This document shows, one piece after another, positions 51,649 through 61,542 of a DNA stretch of 64,000 bases (positions are counted from its first letter, which is position 1; every line of letters begins with the position of its first letter). Position numbers and translations under genes: made by a program. The stretch is from Bartonella callosciuri (GTDB lineage: Bacteria; Pseudomonadota; Alphaproteobacteria; Rhizobiales; Rhizobiaceae). Where the stretch lies: assembly GCF_014203215.1 (NCBI RefSeq), contig NZ_JACHIM010000002.1, positions 118,541 to 182,540 on the forward strand, written 5' to 3'. The notes beneath the pieces were generated by a model. It was not told the origin of the DNA and ran no database searches. It worked only from the letters and a program-made list of their open reading frames with translations.

Positions 51649-53931
51649 ATGTCTTTGACATTTTTAGATTATCTGGAATGTAAAGAAATTAAACAAACCT
51701 TTATGCAAGGAAAAATAGCTTTTGTTCTTTCCTCTGATTGTAGAAATGTTCTTTGGTCAAATGGTGCCGCTGCGTATTTTTTTGGTTTTTCTTCTGTCAA
51801 GGCTATGATGGAAGAAAGATCTTTTTGTGACCAAGTGGAGCATTACAAGATATTGACGGATGTGCGATCTGCAAGTGCTGTCGCATTGAATGGTTTAAAG
51901 CGTAGCGCTGAATTTTCTATAGTTTCTGTTGATATTATGAGGTTTGGTAAAGCGTTTTTGTTAGAATCTTTTTTGGAAGAAGAGATTTCTCTTATAGCTG
52001 GTTTGGATGACACAACAATTTCTTCTGCAGTAATCGATGAACATGGGACAGTGTTAGAGGCTTCCTCTCATTTTTCTTTTGTTGATGAAACGGTTAAAAT
52101 TTTACTACAGACGATTGATAGTGAGACGCCAGTCAAAACTATTTTACCCATAGCAGGTGTTTGTACACAAGTTGGTATTATTCGCTTGAAGGTAAAGCCG
52201 GCAAGTTTTTTGGTTTTATATGTGTCATTAAAATCGGAGGAGTTACAGAGTGAACAACAACCTTTTCGTTTTATGCCAGAACTTTTACCACGACGTTTTA
52301 CTTGGAAAATGGATAAAAATGGTCGATTTTGTGATGTTTCAAAAGAGTTATCTGAAACTGTCGGTCCCCTATCTTCTTCTATTTTAGGATCTGATTTTTG
52401 TGAAATTGCCAATCAATTTAATGATGAGCGATATCAAGTACTTAGCAGTTTTATTGCAAAGGCTAGATCTTGGAGCAAACAGACTGTTCAATGGCCTGTT
52501 GATGATTGTTTAAAGTGGCTTGATGTTGAATTATCTGCTGTGCCAATTTTTGATTCCAAACAGCGGCTTAAGGGATTTCGAGGCTTTGGTATTTTGAAGA
52601 TACAGGAAAAAGGACGAGAGGAAAAAGATGAAAGTCTGTATACAAAAACATCAAGTCTTTCAGAGAGTGAACGTTCAGCTTTTCGTGAGATCGCAGAACG
52701 ATTGCGTAGAGGGTTGGATTCATCTGTAGGATGTGAGCATTTGATTAAAGAAACTGCAGTTCTTTTGCCGAGTGCACAGATATTGCCGACAAATGCTATA
52801 GAACAAACTCCCATAAAAGAACCAGCAGTTGTTCTATCATTGTTGGATACAGTGCCTGATGGTGTTTTTTGGTTGGATGAACAGGGGTTAATTCAATCGG
52901 TTAGCAGTGCTGCTCTAGCGTTAACGGGTTATGAAATAAATGAATTATTGGCACGACCATTATCGTCATTATTTACTTTACAGAGTCAATTTTTGGTTGA
53001 AAAATATTTTAAGTCGATCCGTATGAAAGAAAAAAATCAGGTTTTTAATCATGGTGAGACAGCTGAGTTAGTGACGAAAAGTCGTAAAAATATAATAGTC
53101 TCTATGACGATTGTATCTTTAGCACGGCAAGACGATTATACTGTTATTGTTATATTGCATGCCATGACAGGAACAGTTTTACCAGCAGATAAAAAAGCAG
53201 AAGAGAACAAAACAATTGGAGTTGTTCATGAAATGCGGACACCTTTGAATACTCTCATTGGTTTTGCAGAAATTATGAGAGATGGCCGTTTTGGTCCGAT
53301 AGACAATGAACGTTATCGTGGGTATTTATGCGATATTATCTCATCTGGAAAACATATATTATCACTGGTTAATCAATTACTAGAATGCTCGAAAGCAAAT
53401 TATTTGAGCTCAAATAATCAGATCACCCCTCCTCTTATAGCTGAAGCATTTGATGTGATCGCTTGTTTGCGTGCGAGTATGGCTTTTCTTGAAACACAGG
53501 CTAATCATAATGGTATTACCATGCGCGTTGTTGCTCCGGCTCATGTGCCATTTATTGGTGTGTCACAACAGATTTTTCGGCAAATTATATGGAATCTTCT
53601 TTCCAATGCTATTCGTTTTACGCCATCAGGCGGGCAAATTATTGTTCATGTTGCTTATGGAAAAAAAGAGCGCGTAAAGATTTCAGTAAGTGATAACGGT
53701 ATAGGGATGAGCGATGAAGAAATCGTACAAGCACTCCAACCTTATGGTCAAGTAAAGCGCAAAGATGGACGATCTGGTGATAGCGCGTTTGTTGGAACTG
53801 GTTTAGGACTCCCAATGTGCAAGGCAATGGTAGAAGAAGGAGGGGGCCAGTTTTTATTATTTTCAAAACCCAATCATGGAACAACTGTGGACATGTTTTT
53901 TCCTGTGTTCCATGAGGCAAACCACACATAA
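51649..53931 (+). CDS. pdhS: PdhS-like cell-cycle sensor histidine kinase
   Basis: Soluble histidine kinase of 760 residues that resembles Brucella PdhS, a kinase tied to cell polarity and the DivK/CtrA network. The start ATG 51649 has GAAGGG upstream. The N-terminal PdhS-like block reads IKQTFMQGKIAFVLSSDCRN, then VLWSNGAAAYFFGF. PAS-like segments lie at about 225-320 and 397-505. The dimerisation domain has the phospho-acceptor His near 527 in VVHEMRTPLNTLIGFAEIM. The ATPase domain shows NLLSNAIRFTPSGG, VSDNGIGM and GTGLGLPMCKAMVEEGGG. It is shorter than Brucella PdhS (about 1035) and lacks membrane helices. Its stop is 2 bases from the mscL stop on the other strand. Confidence 0.82.
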   Translation: MSLTFLDYLECKEIKQTFMQGKIAFVLSSDCRNVLWSNGAAAYFFGFSSVKAMMEERSFCDQVEHYKILTDVRSASAVALNGLKRSAEFSIVSVDIMRFGKAFLLESFLEEEISLIAGLDDTTISSAVIDEHGTVLEASSHFSFVDETVKILLQTIDSETPVKTILPIAGVCTQVGIIRLKVKPASFLVLYVSLKSEELQSEQQPFRFMPELLPRRFTWKMDKNGRFCDVSKELSETVGPLSSSILGSDFCEIANQFNDERYQVLSSFIAKARSWSKQTVQWPVDDCLKWLDVELSAVPIFDSKQRLKGFRGFGILKIQEKGREEKDESLYTKTSSLSESERSAFREIAERLRRGLDSSVGCEHLIKETAVLLPSAQILPTNAIEQTPIKEPAVVLSLLDTVPDGVFWLDEQGLIQSVSSAALALTGYEINELLARPLSSLFTLQSQFLVEKYFKSIRMKEKNQVFNHGETAELVTKSRKNIIVSMTIVSLARQDDYTVIVILHAMTGTVLPADKKAEENKTIGVVHEMRTPLNTLIGFAEIMRDGRFGPIDNERYRGYLCDIISSGKHILSLVNQLLECSKANYLSSNNQITPPLIAEAFDVIACLRASMAFLETQANHNGITMRVVAPAHVPFIGVSQQIFRQIIWNLLSNAIRFTPSGGQIIVHVAYGKKERVKISVSDNGIGMSDEEIVQALQPYGQVKRKDGRSGDSAFVGTGLGLPMCKAMVEEGGGQFLLFSKPNHGTTVDMFFPVFHEANHT

Positions 53932-53933
53932 AT

Positions 53934-54344
53934 TCATTTCTTAGCCAAAAGATCTCTGATTTCTGACAAAAGTTGTTCTTCTAGAGACATCTTTGTGGTG
54001 CTTTTCTCTTCTTCTTGTTTGCGGCGCACTTTATTCATAGCTTTAACAAAGAGAAAAAGAACCCAAGCAATAATGAGAAAATTGATAAGTAAAGTGATAA
54101 AGTTACCATAGCTAATGGTTGCTCCAGCTGCTTTAGCAGCACTCAATGTAGCTTGTTTTTCACCTGCAAGCTGAATAAACATGTTAGAAAAGTCGATCCC
54201 ACCTGTGATAAGTCCAATGATTGGCATAAAAATATCATTGACAATTGAATTGACCAATCCACCAAAAGCTCCGCCTATAATCACACCGATAGCGAGGTCA
54301 ATCATATTCCCTTTTAGGGCAAATTCTTTGAATTCTTTAAGCAT
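53934..54344 (-). CDS. mscL: Large-conductance mechanosensitive channel
   Basis: Inner-membrane homopentamer that releases solutes on osmotic downshock. I chose the ATG at 54344, with AAGGGGAAAA upstream. An in-frame start 18 bases earlier adds six residues. It has 136 residues, the usual length. The amphipathic N-terminus and first helix read [20 protein letters not shown] and [20 protein letters not shown]. The second helix is [18 protein letters not shown], and a charged C-terminal bundle follows. It converges on the kinase gene. Confidence 0.95.
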   Translation of the reverse strand: MLKEFKEFALKGNMIDLAIGVIIGGAFGGLVNSIVNDIFMPIIGLITGGIDFSNMFIQLAGEKQATLSAAKAAGATISYGNFITLLINFLIIAWVLFLFVKAMNKVRRKQEEEKSTTKMSLEEQLLSEIRDLLAKK

Positions 54345-54927
54345 TGCATTTTCCCCTTTCATATAGGCAATATCCTGTAATTTTAATTACCGCTTTTAAT
54401 AAAAAAGGAAAGGGCGATTTTTATTTTCTTGGTAGGTGTTATATTACAAAGCCTAGAATTCTTTTCCAAGAGTGTTAAGGCATATTAAAAAGTCTAACGA
54501 AGGGCTCTCTTTGATTTAAGACAGGAGTATCTCATAGAATTCAGAATGATAGAAAGCTTTTTGAGAAAAATAGGAAACCATGCTTAATTTATAAAATTTT
54601 TATGACAACATATTGAAAAAAAATTATTTTACCAAACATTTGTTGCTCTTGTTTGCAAATGATTGCAATTTTTACTGTTTGAACAATTGCGAAAAGGTAG
54701 AGAATTTTTTTCAAGAACGAAAGTTTTTTTCTGTACAGTCGTGTGTAAACATAAACGTGAATGGCGATCATTTTATGAACTTTCTTGTAGTTCTATTATG
54801 AGCTTTCTTGTAGTAGGTAGGGGGGCGTTCTTATTTGGATGATGAGTTATCTTTATTGGCAGTCTTTTATGTTAAAAGATTTACTTGAAATGTAGGGGAT
54901 TCATTTTATGTGTTTGGAGAAGGATTG
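54345..54927. other. Gap between mscL and pyrD
   Basis: AT-rich, with no recognised gene on either strand. A short direct repeat CTTTCTTGTAGT occurs twice around 54780-54815. The right end holds the pyrD ribosome site. Confidence 0.5.
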
Positions 54928-56016
54928 ATGAGTTTCTTTCGTTGTATCGGCCGTTCTGCTTTCTTTATGTTAGACCCAGAACATGCGCACCGTTTAGCGA
55001 TTATAGGGCTGAAAAGTGGATTGAATAGTTGTCAAAAGATTGTTGATAAACGTTTGTGTGTGACTGTTGCAGGCCTTGAGTTTGAAAATTTTGTTGGTCT
55101 TGCTGCCGGTTTTGATAAAAATGCAGAGGTTGTCGATGCTGTTTTTCGTTTAGGTTTTGGTTTTACTGAAATTGGTACAGTAACACCAAAACCTCAGGCT
55201 GGAAACCCTAAACCACGACTTTTTCGCTTACAAAAAGATGAAGCGATTATTAATAGAATGGGTTTTAATAATGATGGACATAAAATTGTTTATAACAGAA
55301 TTCGTGCATGTAAACGGTCTGGTATTCTAGGAATTAATCTTGGTGCCAATAAGGATACAGTCAATAAAATTGACGATTATACTGCTGGTATTGCTTATTT
55401 TTATGATATTGCTCATTATTTTACAGTTAATATTTCTTCCCCTAATACGCCAGGTTTGCGTAATTTACAGGCACGTGACAGTTTACATCTTTTGATGAAT
55501 GAGATTTCGCGAGTACGAAGTGAGCAAAAGAAAAAGCATGGATTCTCTGTTCCTATTTTTTTAAAAATTGCTCCGGATTTATCGGAAAAGGAACTGGATG
55601 ATATTGCTGAGGAAATGAAGTTTTCCAATTTTGATGGTCTCATTGTTTCTAATACCACTCTTTCACGTCGAGATCTTACGGATAATTTGCTGAGCAGTGA
55701 GGAAGGGGGGCTTTCTGGACGCCCACTCTTTGAGCGTTCAACGATTGTGCTTGCAAAGATGCGTCAAAAATTGGGTAAGGAGATTGCAATTATCGGTGTT
55801 GGTGGCGTGCGGGATGCACAAACAGCTTTGGAAAAAGTGAAAGCTGGTGCAGATTTAATCCAACTTTATAGTGGGATGGTTTATGAGGGCCCCGATCTTG
55901 CTACAGTCATTCTGAAAGAGATTTTGCAGTTTATGCAGCAAGATGGTATTGATACCATCAAGGCTTATCGTGACCATCGTGTTGACTATTGGGCAAAACG
56001 TGCGTTTCCTTTGTGA
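54928..56016 (+). CDS. pyrD: Dihydroorotate dehydrogenase (quinone), class 2
   Basis: Membrane-associated flavoenzyme that oxidises dihydroorotate to orotate in pyrimidine synthesis. I chose the ATG at 54928, with GGAGAAGG just upstream. A GTG 18 bases earlier is in frame. It has 362 residues. The class 2 N-terminal helix ([20 protein letters not shown]) is present. [18 protein letters not shown] and [20 protein letters not shown] are diagnostic. The catalytic serine region reads [14 protein letters not shown], and [20 protein letters not shown] ends the FMN site. Confidence 0.95.
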   Translation: MSFFRCIGRSAFFMLDPEHAHRLAIIGLKSGLNSCQKIVDKRLCVTVAGLEFENFVGLAAGFDKNAEVVDAVFRLGFGFTEIGTVTPKPQAGNPKPRLFRLQKDEAIINRMGFNNDGHKIVYNRIRACKRSGILGINLGANKDTVNKIDDYTAGIAYFYDIAHYFTVNISSPNTPGLRNLQARDSLHLLMNEISRVRSEQKKKHGFSVPIFLKIAPDLSEKELDDIAEEMKFSNFDGLIVSNTTLSRRDLTDNLLSSEEGGLSGRPLFERSTIVLAKMRQKLGKEIAIIGVGGVRDAQTALEKVKAGADLIQLYSGMVYEGPDLATVILKEILQFMQQDGIDTIKAYRDHRVDYWAKRAFPL

Positions 56017-56152
56017 TAAAATGATTTTTTCTTGATAAAAATTGCGGGATTTTTTTAAGGGGGCTTGCAAATTCTTCTGATCTTCCTTATGTCACACAAA
56101 CAGAAAATAAGTGTTTACAAAAGAGTAGACAGTTATGATATATTGACTTTAT

Positions 56153-56229
56153 GCGGTTGTAGCTCAGTTGGTTAGAGCGCTGGTTTGTGGCACCAGAGGT
56201 CGTAGGTTCAAATCCCACCAACCGTACCA
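56153..56229 (+). tRNA. tRNA-His (anticodon GTG)
   Basis: A 77-base cloverleaf with encoded CCA: acceptor GCGGTTG paired with CAACCGT (first pair G-U), D-arm AGCTCAGTTGGTTAGAGC, anticodon stem CTGGT/ACCAG with loop TTGTGGC (anticodon GTG), and T-arm AGGTTCAAATCCC. The base before the acceptor is T and the discriminator is A, so the usual extra G at position -1 and C73 are both absent, as known for alphaproteobacterial tRNA-His. Confidence 0.95.
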
Positions 56230-56432
56230 GTTTTCTCACTCTAATTTGATATGATAAGCAGTTTGTGGTAATTGTAAGGTCTCTTTTACCTTGATGGAAG
56301 TTGTAACATTTTTTTAAAAAATCAGTTGATAAAGTTTTTCGTGACGTTCATGTATGGGATGATATCCTAACCAGCGGGACTTGATTGTTTTTTTAAGTTG
56401 GTATGTTATGGTTGTAAAAAAATGGTAAACAA

Positions 56433-57836
56433 ATGAAAAACAAAAGTTCTAGGCCTGTTTCTGGTTTTCTCAAAAATTTACGTGGCGTAAACAATTGGGA
56501 GCAAGTTTCGCAGTGGCTTGCTTTCCGTAATGTAGAAGATATTGAATGTATTACGCCTGATCAAGCGGGGGTTCCGCGTGGCAAGATGATGCTTTCTAAA
56601 AAATTTACTTCCGAAGCATCGTTAGCATTACCTTCAGCTGTTTTTGTGGCAACAATTTCAGGAGATTATCCTGAAGATGGTCATGGTTTTGAATATCCAA
56701 AAACAGATGGAGATCTACGGCTTGAGCCTGATCTTTCTACGTTAAGTATTGTGCCATGGGAAGATGCTCCTACTGCACAAGTGATTTGCGATCTTGTCTA
56801 TCAAAATGGGCAAGTTGTAGATTATACACCACGGAATGTTCTGCGAACAGTGATTGATTTTTATACGCAAATGAATCTAAAGCCAGTTGTTTCACCAGAA
56901 ATTGAGTTTTATTTGGTACAAAAAAATCCTGATCCTGATTATCCTTTAGTTCCTCCAGTTGGTCGTTCTGGACGTTCAATTGGTGGAGGACAGGGCTATT
57001 CAATTGCCGGTGTGAATGAATTTGATGAGTTCATTGATGATATTTATCATTTTTCGGAAGCACAAGGGTTGGAGATTGATACGCTCATTCATGAGGAAGG
57101 GGCTGGCCAGTTTGAAATTAATTTGCGTCATGGTGATCCGATAGAATTAGCTGATCAAGTTTTTATGTTTAAACGAACAATTCGTGAAGCGGCACTTAAA
57201 CATAATATGTATGCAACTTTTATGGCTAAGCCTATTCAAGGGCAGCCGGGTTCTGCTATGCATATTCACCAATCGATTGTTGATAAGAAAACGGGTTCTA
57301 ATATTTTTACAGAAAAGGATGGCAGAGAAAGTGCTTGTTTTCGCCACTTTATAGGGGGATTACAAAGACATATGCCTGGAGTTCTTGTGATGCTTGCCCC
57401 TTATGTGAATTCTTATAGGCGCCTTATGCCAGATCTTTCAGCACCTGTTAATTTGCGATGGGGGTATGATAATCGTACCACAGCGTTTCGTGTGCCCCGT
57501 TCTGCTCCGCAGGGACGGCGCGTTGAGAATAGGCTTCCTTCGTCAGATGCGAACCCTTATTTAGCACTTGCTGCTTCTTTGGCTTGTGGCCTTATCGGTC
57601 TACAGCAAAAGCTTGAACCGGATGAGCCGGCAACAAAAACTGTCAATGCTGACAATATTGAATTACCTCGTGGATTGATTGAGGCGGTTAATTTGTTTGA
57701 GCAAGATACAGAGATACGTGCTATTCTAGGAGATGTGTTTGTAAGTACTTATGCTGCTATCAAACGACAAGAGTTTGAGACTTTTATGGAAGTGATTAGT
57801 CCATGGGAGCGTGAATATCTTCTGCTTAATGTTTAA
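56433..57836 (+). CDS. puuA: Glutamine synthetase family protein, probable gamma-glutamylputrescine synthetase
   Basis: ATP-dependent ligase of the glutamine-synthetase fold, 467 residues. The active-site stretches are present: SPEIEFYLVQ, EEGAGQFEINLRHGD, GSAMHIHQSIVDKK, NSYRRLMPDLSAPVNLRWGY and RVENRLPSSDANPYL. The adenylylation-site tyrosine loop of GlnA is absent. The next gene, 11 bases on, is a PuuB-like oxidase. That pair is the first half of the Puu putrescine route, so the substrate is probably putrescine or another amine. The symbol rests on this context. Confidence 0.75.
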   Translation: MKNKSSRPVSGFLKNLRGVNNWEQVSQWLAFRNVEDIECITPDQAGVPRGKMMLSKKFTSEASLALPSAVFVATISGDYPEDGHGFEYPKTDGDLRLEPDLSTLSIVPWEDAPTAQVICDLVYQNGQVVDYTPRNVLRTVIDFYTQMNLKPVVSPEIEFYLVQKNPDPDYPLVPPVGRSGRSIGGGQGYSIAGVNEFDEFIDDIYHFSEAQGLEIDTLIHEEGAGQFEINLRHGDPIELADQVFMFKRTIREAALKHNMYATFMAKPIQGQPGSAMHIHQSIVDKKTGSNIFTEKDGRESACFRHFIGGLQRHMPGVLVMLAPYVNSYRRLMPDLSAPVNLRWGYDNRTTAFRVPRSAPQGRRVENRLPSSDANPYLALAASLACGLIGLQQKLEPDEPATKTVNADNIELPRGLIEAVNLFEQDTEIRAILGDVFVSTYAAIKRQEFETFMEVISPWEREYLLLNV

Positions 57837-57847
57837 GTTTTATCGCG

Positions 57848-59131
57848 ATGATTGATTATAATCGAATTTCTCCAGGAATTTCATGGTATGAAGATACTTT
57901 AAAAGAGCGCCCCTCTTATCCATTTTTAGACGAACAAATACAGTGCGATGTGGTTATTATTGGAGGCGGATTTACCGGGCTTTCAGCTGCTTATCATTTA
58001 GCTAAGGCTGGAGTGAGTGTTGTTTTGTTTGACGCTTCACGTTTTGGCGATGGTGCTTCGGGGCGCAATGGTGGCCAGTTAGGAACAGGTCATCGACAAT
58101 GGGTAGAAACTTTAGAGAAACAGTATGGTTTTGAGCGAAGTAAAGCGCTGTTTGATTTAGCAGAGGAAGCTAAAAGGGATGTTTTGTCTTGGTGTGCTAT
58201 GCCTGATTGTCAGTGCGACTTTATGGCAGGGCAACTTTCTGTGATTCATAAAAAACGTAGGCTTGTAGCTTATCAACAACATGTTGAAACGATGCAGCGT
58301 TATGGTTATCATGGTCTTACTTTTATGGACAAGGATGAAACAGCTAACCGGCTTGGATCATCTTTTTATTATGGTGGTATCCATGATGCCGACACGGGTC
58401 ATATAAATCCCTTGAAGCTAATTGTTTGGTTGGCAAAAAAAGCAAAAAATGTTGGTGCTCAGCTTTATGAAAAAACACAAGTCACTGCTGTAGAGCGCGG
58501 TGGTCGCTATTGGAGAGTGATAACAGAACAAGGAAATATAAAGACTGAGCATGTTTTATTGGCAACCAATGCCTATAAACTTGGGCTTCAGCGTTTTGTT
58601 GAAAAAAATATTTTTTCTATCCGCTCTTATATTGGAGCAACGGAGCCGTTACCAAAGCATACTCCCATCCTTATGGGAAATGAAGCGGTGGATGATTCTC
58701 GTTTTATGGTTCGCTATTTTCGTAAAAGCATTGATAATCGTTTATTATTTGGTGGAGTAGAAAGTTACGATAATCAGTATCCTATAAATTTAGACGAACG
58801 TATACGACGGCAGATGACGGAGATTTATCCTCATCTACAATCTATAAATCTCACTCATTATTGGGGGGCAACGGTCGCTATCACTGTTGAACGCATGCCT
58901 TATGTTCGTCAACTTCTACCAGGTATAACTTATTGTGGTGGTTATTCAGGGCATGGAGTGATGCTTGCACCTTTTATGGGAAAATTATACGCTGAATGGC
59001 TGATGGGGAAGCGTGAGCGCTTTGCGTATTTTCAGGATTTAAAGATTTCATCCTTTCCGGGTGGAAGAGTTTTACGTTCCTCACTTGTATTTTTAGCAAT
59101 GCATTGGTTTTCTTTTATGGATCGTTTTTAA
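57848..59131 (+). CDS. puuB: FAD-dependent oxidoreductase, probable gamma-glutamylputrescine oxidase
   Basis: DAO-family flavoprotein of 427 residues. The FAD-binding Rossmann motif is VVIIGGGFTGLSAAYHLAKA, followed by FGDGASGRNGGQLGTGHRQW, a stretch usual in PuuB. VERMPYVRQLLPGITYCGG and YSGHGVMLAPFMGKLYAEW end the substrate domain. It starts 11 bases after the puuA-like gene and is probably co-transcribed. In the Puu route it would oxidise gamma-glutamylputrescine to the aldehyde. The PuuC and PuuD steps are not adjacent, so other amine or sarcosine-type substrates remain possible. Confidence 0.75.
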   Translation: MIDYNRISPGISWYEDTLKERPSYPFLDEQIQCDVVIIGGGFTGLSAAYHLAKAGVSVVLFDASRFGDGASGRNGGQLGTGHRQWVETLEKQYGFERSKALFDLAEEAKRDVLSWCAMPDCQCDFMAGQLSVIHKKRRLVAYQQHVETMQRYGYHGLTFMDKDETANRLGSSFYYGGIHDADTGHINPLKLIVWLAKKAKNVGAQLYEKTQVTAVERGGRYWRVITEQGNIKTEHVLLATNAYKLGLQRFVEKNIFSIRSYIGATEPLPKHTPILMGNEAVDDSRFMVRYFRKSIDNRLLFGGVESYDNQYPINLDERIRRQMTEIYPHLQSINLTHYWGATVAITVERMPYVRQLLPGITYCGGYSGHGVMLAPFMGKLYAEWLMGKRERFAYFQDLKISSFPGGRVLRSSLVFLAMHWFSFMDRF

Positions 59132-59252
59132 TGGAACATTGTTTGAAATGAAGAAAATTAATGGCTTATTTAGTATCTATCTGGCTTTAATGATTGGGAG
59201 TTCTATAAATTAATTTTAGCTTTCATAATCGAATGGGAAAATAAACAGGTTC

Positions 59253-60728
59253 ATGGTGCATAAAATTATTCCAGTCTCTCCCTTTGATTGTATTGTTTTT
59301 GGTGGTAATGGTGATTTGGCATCACGCAAACTTTTCCCTGCTCTGTATCATTGTCAGTGTGTTGGGCAATTTAGTGAGCCAACGCGTATCATTGGGGTCT
59401 CACGTTCTTTCTGGAGTCATGAAGAGTATCAAAATTTTGTCCGCACTTTTTTAGAGAAATATGTTCATCCAAAAGACCTCAACCAAATTGAACTCAATCG
59501 TTTTCTTGCACGCTTAACTTGTGTTTCTGTTGATGTTACCTCAAACCGAGGGTGGCAAGATCTTGCTTTCCTACTGTCAAAAGATCCAGCCGATATTCGG
59601 GCTTTTTATTTAGCGGTTGGTTCACCACTTTTTGGTGATGTCGTGAGGAGATTAAAGCAAAATGATTTGGTGACGCGACAAACACGGATTATCATTGAAA
59701 AACCTATTGGCCGTGATGTAAAAACAGCAGTTGAACTCAATGATATATTTGCAGCAGAATTTCATGAAGATCAAATTTTTCGCATTGATCATTATCTTGG
59801 CAAGGAAACTGTTCAGAATTTGATGGCATTGCGGTTTGTTAATACGCTTTATGAGCCATTATGGAATTCCAACTATATTGATCATGTTCAGATAACGATT
59901 GCTGAATCACTTGGATTGGAAGGGCGTGCAGAATATTATGAGAGTACAGGTGCGTTGCGTGATATGGTACAAAACCATATGCTGCAATTGCTCTGTTTGG
60001 TTGCTATGGAAATACCATTTACTAATAAAGCAAATGCTGTGCGCGATGAAAAACTGAAAGTTTTACATTCTTTAATGCCTCTTGATATTCATAATATCAA
60101 GCAACATACTGTGCGTGGGCAGTATCTTTCTGGTCTATTGAATGGTGTTTCTGTAGGATCTTATCTTGATGATCTGGGTAAAAAGGTCAGTAAGAGTGAA
60201 ACATTTGTGGCGTTGAAAGTTAAGATTGATAATTGGCGTTGGGCGGATACCCCTTTTTATTTACGAACCGGTAAACGGATGTCTATGCGGATGTCTGAAA
60301 TAGTTGTCGTTTTTAAACCCATTCCCCATAATATTTTTGATACCGAGTCAGATGAAATTTTTTCTAATCGGCTTATTATTCGTCTCCAACCTGATGAGGG
60401 TGTAAAACAATGGTTGATGATTAAGGATCCAGGTCCTGGTGATATGCGATTTCGTCATATTCCATTGGATATGAGTTTTGCGTCTGCGTTTTCTGGGCGT
60501 AATCCTGATGCTTATGAACGCTTGCTGATGGACGTTATTCGTGGAAATCAAACACTATTTATGCGTCGTGATGAAGTTGAGGCTGCTTGGCGTTGGATTG
60601 ATCCGATTCTTGAGGGGTGGAAAACAATAAAGCAGCCTGTTCATGGCTATAGTGCTGGTTCATGGGGCCCATCTGCTTCGACACTTTTGATGGAACGTGA
60701 TGGGCGTATATGGAACAACTTAATTTAG
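59253..60728 (+). CDS. zwf: Glucose-6-phosphate 1-dehydrogenase
   Basis: Oxidises glucose 6-phosphate to 6-phosphogluconolactone with NADP, feeding the oxidative pentose phosphate route. It has 491 residues. The nucleotide fold begins IVFGGNGDLASRKLFPALYH. The active-site stretch RIDHYLGKETVQNLMALRF carries the catalytic histidine. VRGQYLSG and FYLRTGKRMSMRMSEIVVVF follow. It is the first gene of zwf-pgl-edd, a usual Rhizobiales operon. pgl begins 10 bases after its stop. Confidence 0.95.
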   Translation: MVHKIIPVSPFDCIVFGGNGDLASRKLFPALYHCQCVGQFSEPTRIIGVSRSFWSHEEYQNFVRTFLEKYVHPKDLNQIELNRFLARLTCVSVDVTSNRGWQDLAFLLSKDPADIRAFYLAVGSPLFGDVVRRLKQNDLVTRQTRIIIEKPIGRDVKTAVELNDIFAAEFHEDQIFRIDHYLGKETVQNLMALRFVNTLYEPLWNSNYIDHVQITIAESLGLEGRAEYYESTGALRDMVQNHMLQLLCLVAMEIPFTNKANAVRDEKLKVLHSLMPLDIHNIKQHTVRGQYLSGLLNGVSVGSYLDDLGKKVSKSETFVALKVKIDNWRWADTPFYLRTGKRMSMRMSEIVVVFKPIPHNIFDTESDEIFSNRLIIRLQPDEGVKQWLMIKDPGPGDMRFRHIPLDMSFASAFSGRNPDAYERLLMDVIRGNQTLFMRRDEVEAAWRWIDPILEGWKTIKQPVHGYSAGSWGPSASTLLMERDGRIWNNLI

Positions 60729-60738
60729 AGCAATAAAT

Positions 60739-61476
60739 ATGCATGGAATGAATATTGATCGTTTAAATTTTGAAACACCTGCAATCTTAGCTTTAGCATT
60801 AGCTGATCGCGTTGCAGCGGAACTTAGTGTGTCTGTTCTTGAACGTAAAAGAGCAACTTTAGCAGTTTCTGGTGGGAAAACACCAGAACTGTTTTTTCAT
60901 TATTTATCAAAAGCTGATATTGATTGGCAAAATATTATTATTACTTTGGTTGATGAACGTTTTGTACCCACTCATCATGAGCGTTCAAATGAATATATGG
61001 TACGGTGTCATTTATTACAAAACTTTGCTGCTAAAGCGCGTTTTGTAGGACTTTATCATAAAGCAGTTACTGCTGAGCTTGCTGCTTTTTCAGCAGCTAG
61101 TCGTATCAATACTTTGCCTAAACCTTTTGATGTTACTGTTTTAGGAATGGGGACTGATGGACATACAGCCTCCTTTTTTCCTGATGCTGATCGTTTGAAG
61201 CAAGCGCTTGATCTTCAAACGCAAGCCCTTGTTTTACCACTTCATGCAAAAAGTGCTTTGGAGCCAAGACTCTCGCTGACTTTGCCAGTCATAATACAAT
61301 CTCGTTGCATTGTTCTCCATTTTGAAGGTACTCAGAAACGTGATTGTTTTGAAACAGCTTGTCAAGATGGGTCTGAAATAGAAATGCCTATTAGAGCAGT
61401 TTTGCGTCATGTTCATCATCTTGTTCAGGTTTATTGGTCACCGGATGAAAATGAAATAAGCAAAGTGGAAATATAA
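60739..61476 (+). CDS. pgl: 6-phosphogluconolactonase
   Basis: Hydrolyses 6-phosphogluconolactone to 6-phosphogluconate. It has 245 residues, NagB-like fold. ATLAVSGGKTPELFFHYL, VDERFVPTHHERSNEYM and VTVLGMGTDGHTASFFPDAD are the family signatures. An alternative ATG lies nine bases after the first. It sits 10 bases after zwf and 66 bases before the broken edd, in one operon. Confidence 0.94.
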   Translation: MHGMNIDRLNFETPAILALALADRVAAELSVSVLERKRATLAVSGGKTPELFFHYLSKADIDWQNIIITLVDERFVPTHHERSNEYMVRCHLLQNFAAKARFVGLYHKAVTAELAAFSAASRINTLPKPFDVTVLGMGTDGHTASFFPDADRLKQALDLQTQALVLPLHAKSALEPRLSLTLPVIIQSRCIVLHFEGTQKRDCFETACQDGSEIEMPIRAVLRHVHHLVQVYWSPDENEISKVEI

Positions 61477-61542
61477 TACCGATGTAAATGATACAAAATC
61501 TCTTTAACGAATGATGAGATACGTAAATGCAAGGGGGAATAT

